The notes under the pieces: model-generated | The model's database searches: none | The model's input: the letters and a program-made list of their open reading frames with translations, nothing else | What the model was told of the DNA's origin: nothing | NCBI GenBank assembly: GCA_030643125.1 | Contig: DAOWML010000166.1 | Span: 1 to 5,739, forward strand | Source of the DNA: Bacteroidales bacterium | GTDB lineage: Bacteria > Bacteroidota > Bacteroidia > Bacteroidales > UBA12077 | DNA: 5,739 bases | Direction of reading: 5' to 3' | Position numbers and translations under genes: made by a program | Shown here: one piece after another, positions 5,429-5,739 of the stretch | How positions within the stretch are numbered: the first letter of the stretch is position 1 | Layout: each line of letters opens with the position of its first letter

Positions 5429-5739
5429 ATGAAAAAATTTTTACTTAGTATTTTAGTTCTTTTTGTTTTGCCAATCCAATTTTTTGCTCAATCTCCCGAT
5501 GCATTTAATTATCAGGCTGTAATACGTGATAATACTGGAGAGTTACTAATTAACCAGGATATTAGTCTCAGAATTAGTATTCTGGAAGGTAGCACTACAG
5601 GAGATGTTTTATTCTCTGAAGAGCATTCAAAAACTACAAATGCTTACGGAATTGTTAATTTAGAAATTGGTAGTGTTTCAGGGGATTTGAGTTCTCTTAG
5701 CTGGGAATCGGGCGATAAGTTTTTAAAAATTGAAATTGA
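5429..5739 (+). CDS. Secreted protein with the Bacteroidota 'FNYQAVIRD' N-terminal domain, 3' end outside window
   Basis: The ATG at 5429 opens a frame of 103 complete codons that is cut by the window edge. Residues 1-21 are a classical signal peptide (MKKFLLSILVLFVLPIQFFAQ). The mature part starts SPDAFNYQAVIRDNTGELL and continues ISLRISILEGSTTGDVLFSEEHSKTTNAYGIVNLEIG, SWESGDKFLKIEI. I recognise this as a beta-rich N-terminal module found on many large exported Bacteroidota proteins, often followed by repeats, a tail-fibre/endosialidase-chaperone-type region or a type IX secretion sorting domain. None of these lies in the window, so the main function cannot be assigned. The start is chosen because it gives the signal peptide directly; no Shine-Dalgarno is visible. 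It is transcribed away from the YD-like repeat gene. Confidence 0.88.
   Translation, partial: MKKFLLSILVLFVLPIQFFAQSPDAFNYQAVIRDNTGELLINQDISLRISILEGSTTGDVLFSEEHSKTTNAYGIVNLEIGSVSGDLSSLSWESGDKFLKIEI

Overview
The window is AT-rich DNA that most likely comes from a member of the phylum Bacteroidota. Several lines of evidence agree. Four genes are preceded by exact matches to the Bacteroidota promoter element TAnnTTTG, and none has a good Shine-Dalgarno sequence. There are FKBP-type lipoproteins, one resembling the gliding-associated GldI. The first gene begins like DUF4476-family proteins. The last begins with the 'FNYQAVIRD' domain common in secreted Bacteroidota proteins. The order (Bacteroidales or Marinilabiliales versus Flavobacteriales) cannot be fixed from the sequence.

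Layout from left to right. Positions 1-584 (minus): the 5' part of a secreted protein with a Ser/Thr-rich linker, cut by the window edge. Positions 585-753: its leader and promoter region with a near-perfect dyad, then a tandem 7-bp repeat abutting the next gene. Positions 754-1173 (minus): ndk, nucleoside diphosphate kinase. Positions 1174-1507: a divergent intergenic region with candidate promoters for both flanking genes. Positions 1508-3986 (plus): a compact three-gene operon of nrnA (DHH/DHHA1 phosphoesterase, TTG start), a GldI-like FKBP lipoprotein that overlaps the end of nrnA, and a larger two-domain FKBP lipoprotein. Positions 3988 to about 4099: a second, degenerate 7-bp repeat array. 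Positions 4150-5109 (minus): a secreted protein built of about ten 25-residue YD-like repeats. Positions 5110-5428: a divergent intergenic region. Positions 5429-5739 (plus): the 5' part of a secreted protein, cut by the window edge.

Functionally the centre is housekeeping. Ndk balances nucleoside triphosphates. NrnA recycles the shortest RNA fragments and pAp. The two FKBP lipoproteins are expected to act on proteins outside the inner membrane. The flanks carry exported proteins of unknown role. I see no mobile element, CRISPR array, tRNA or rRNA, and no evidence for a new defence or biosynthetic system. The least explained signal is the pair of heptad-repeat arrays. Each starts within a few bases of a stop codon on the sense strand of the gene it follows, and the two share a 12-base core.
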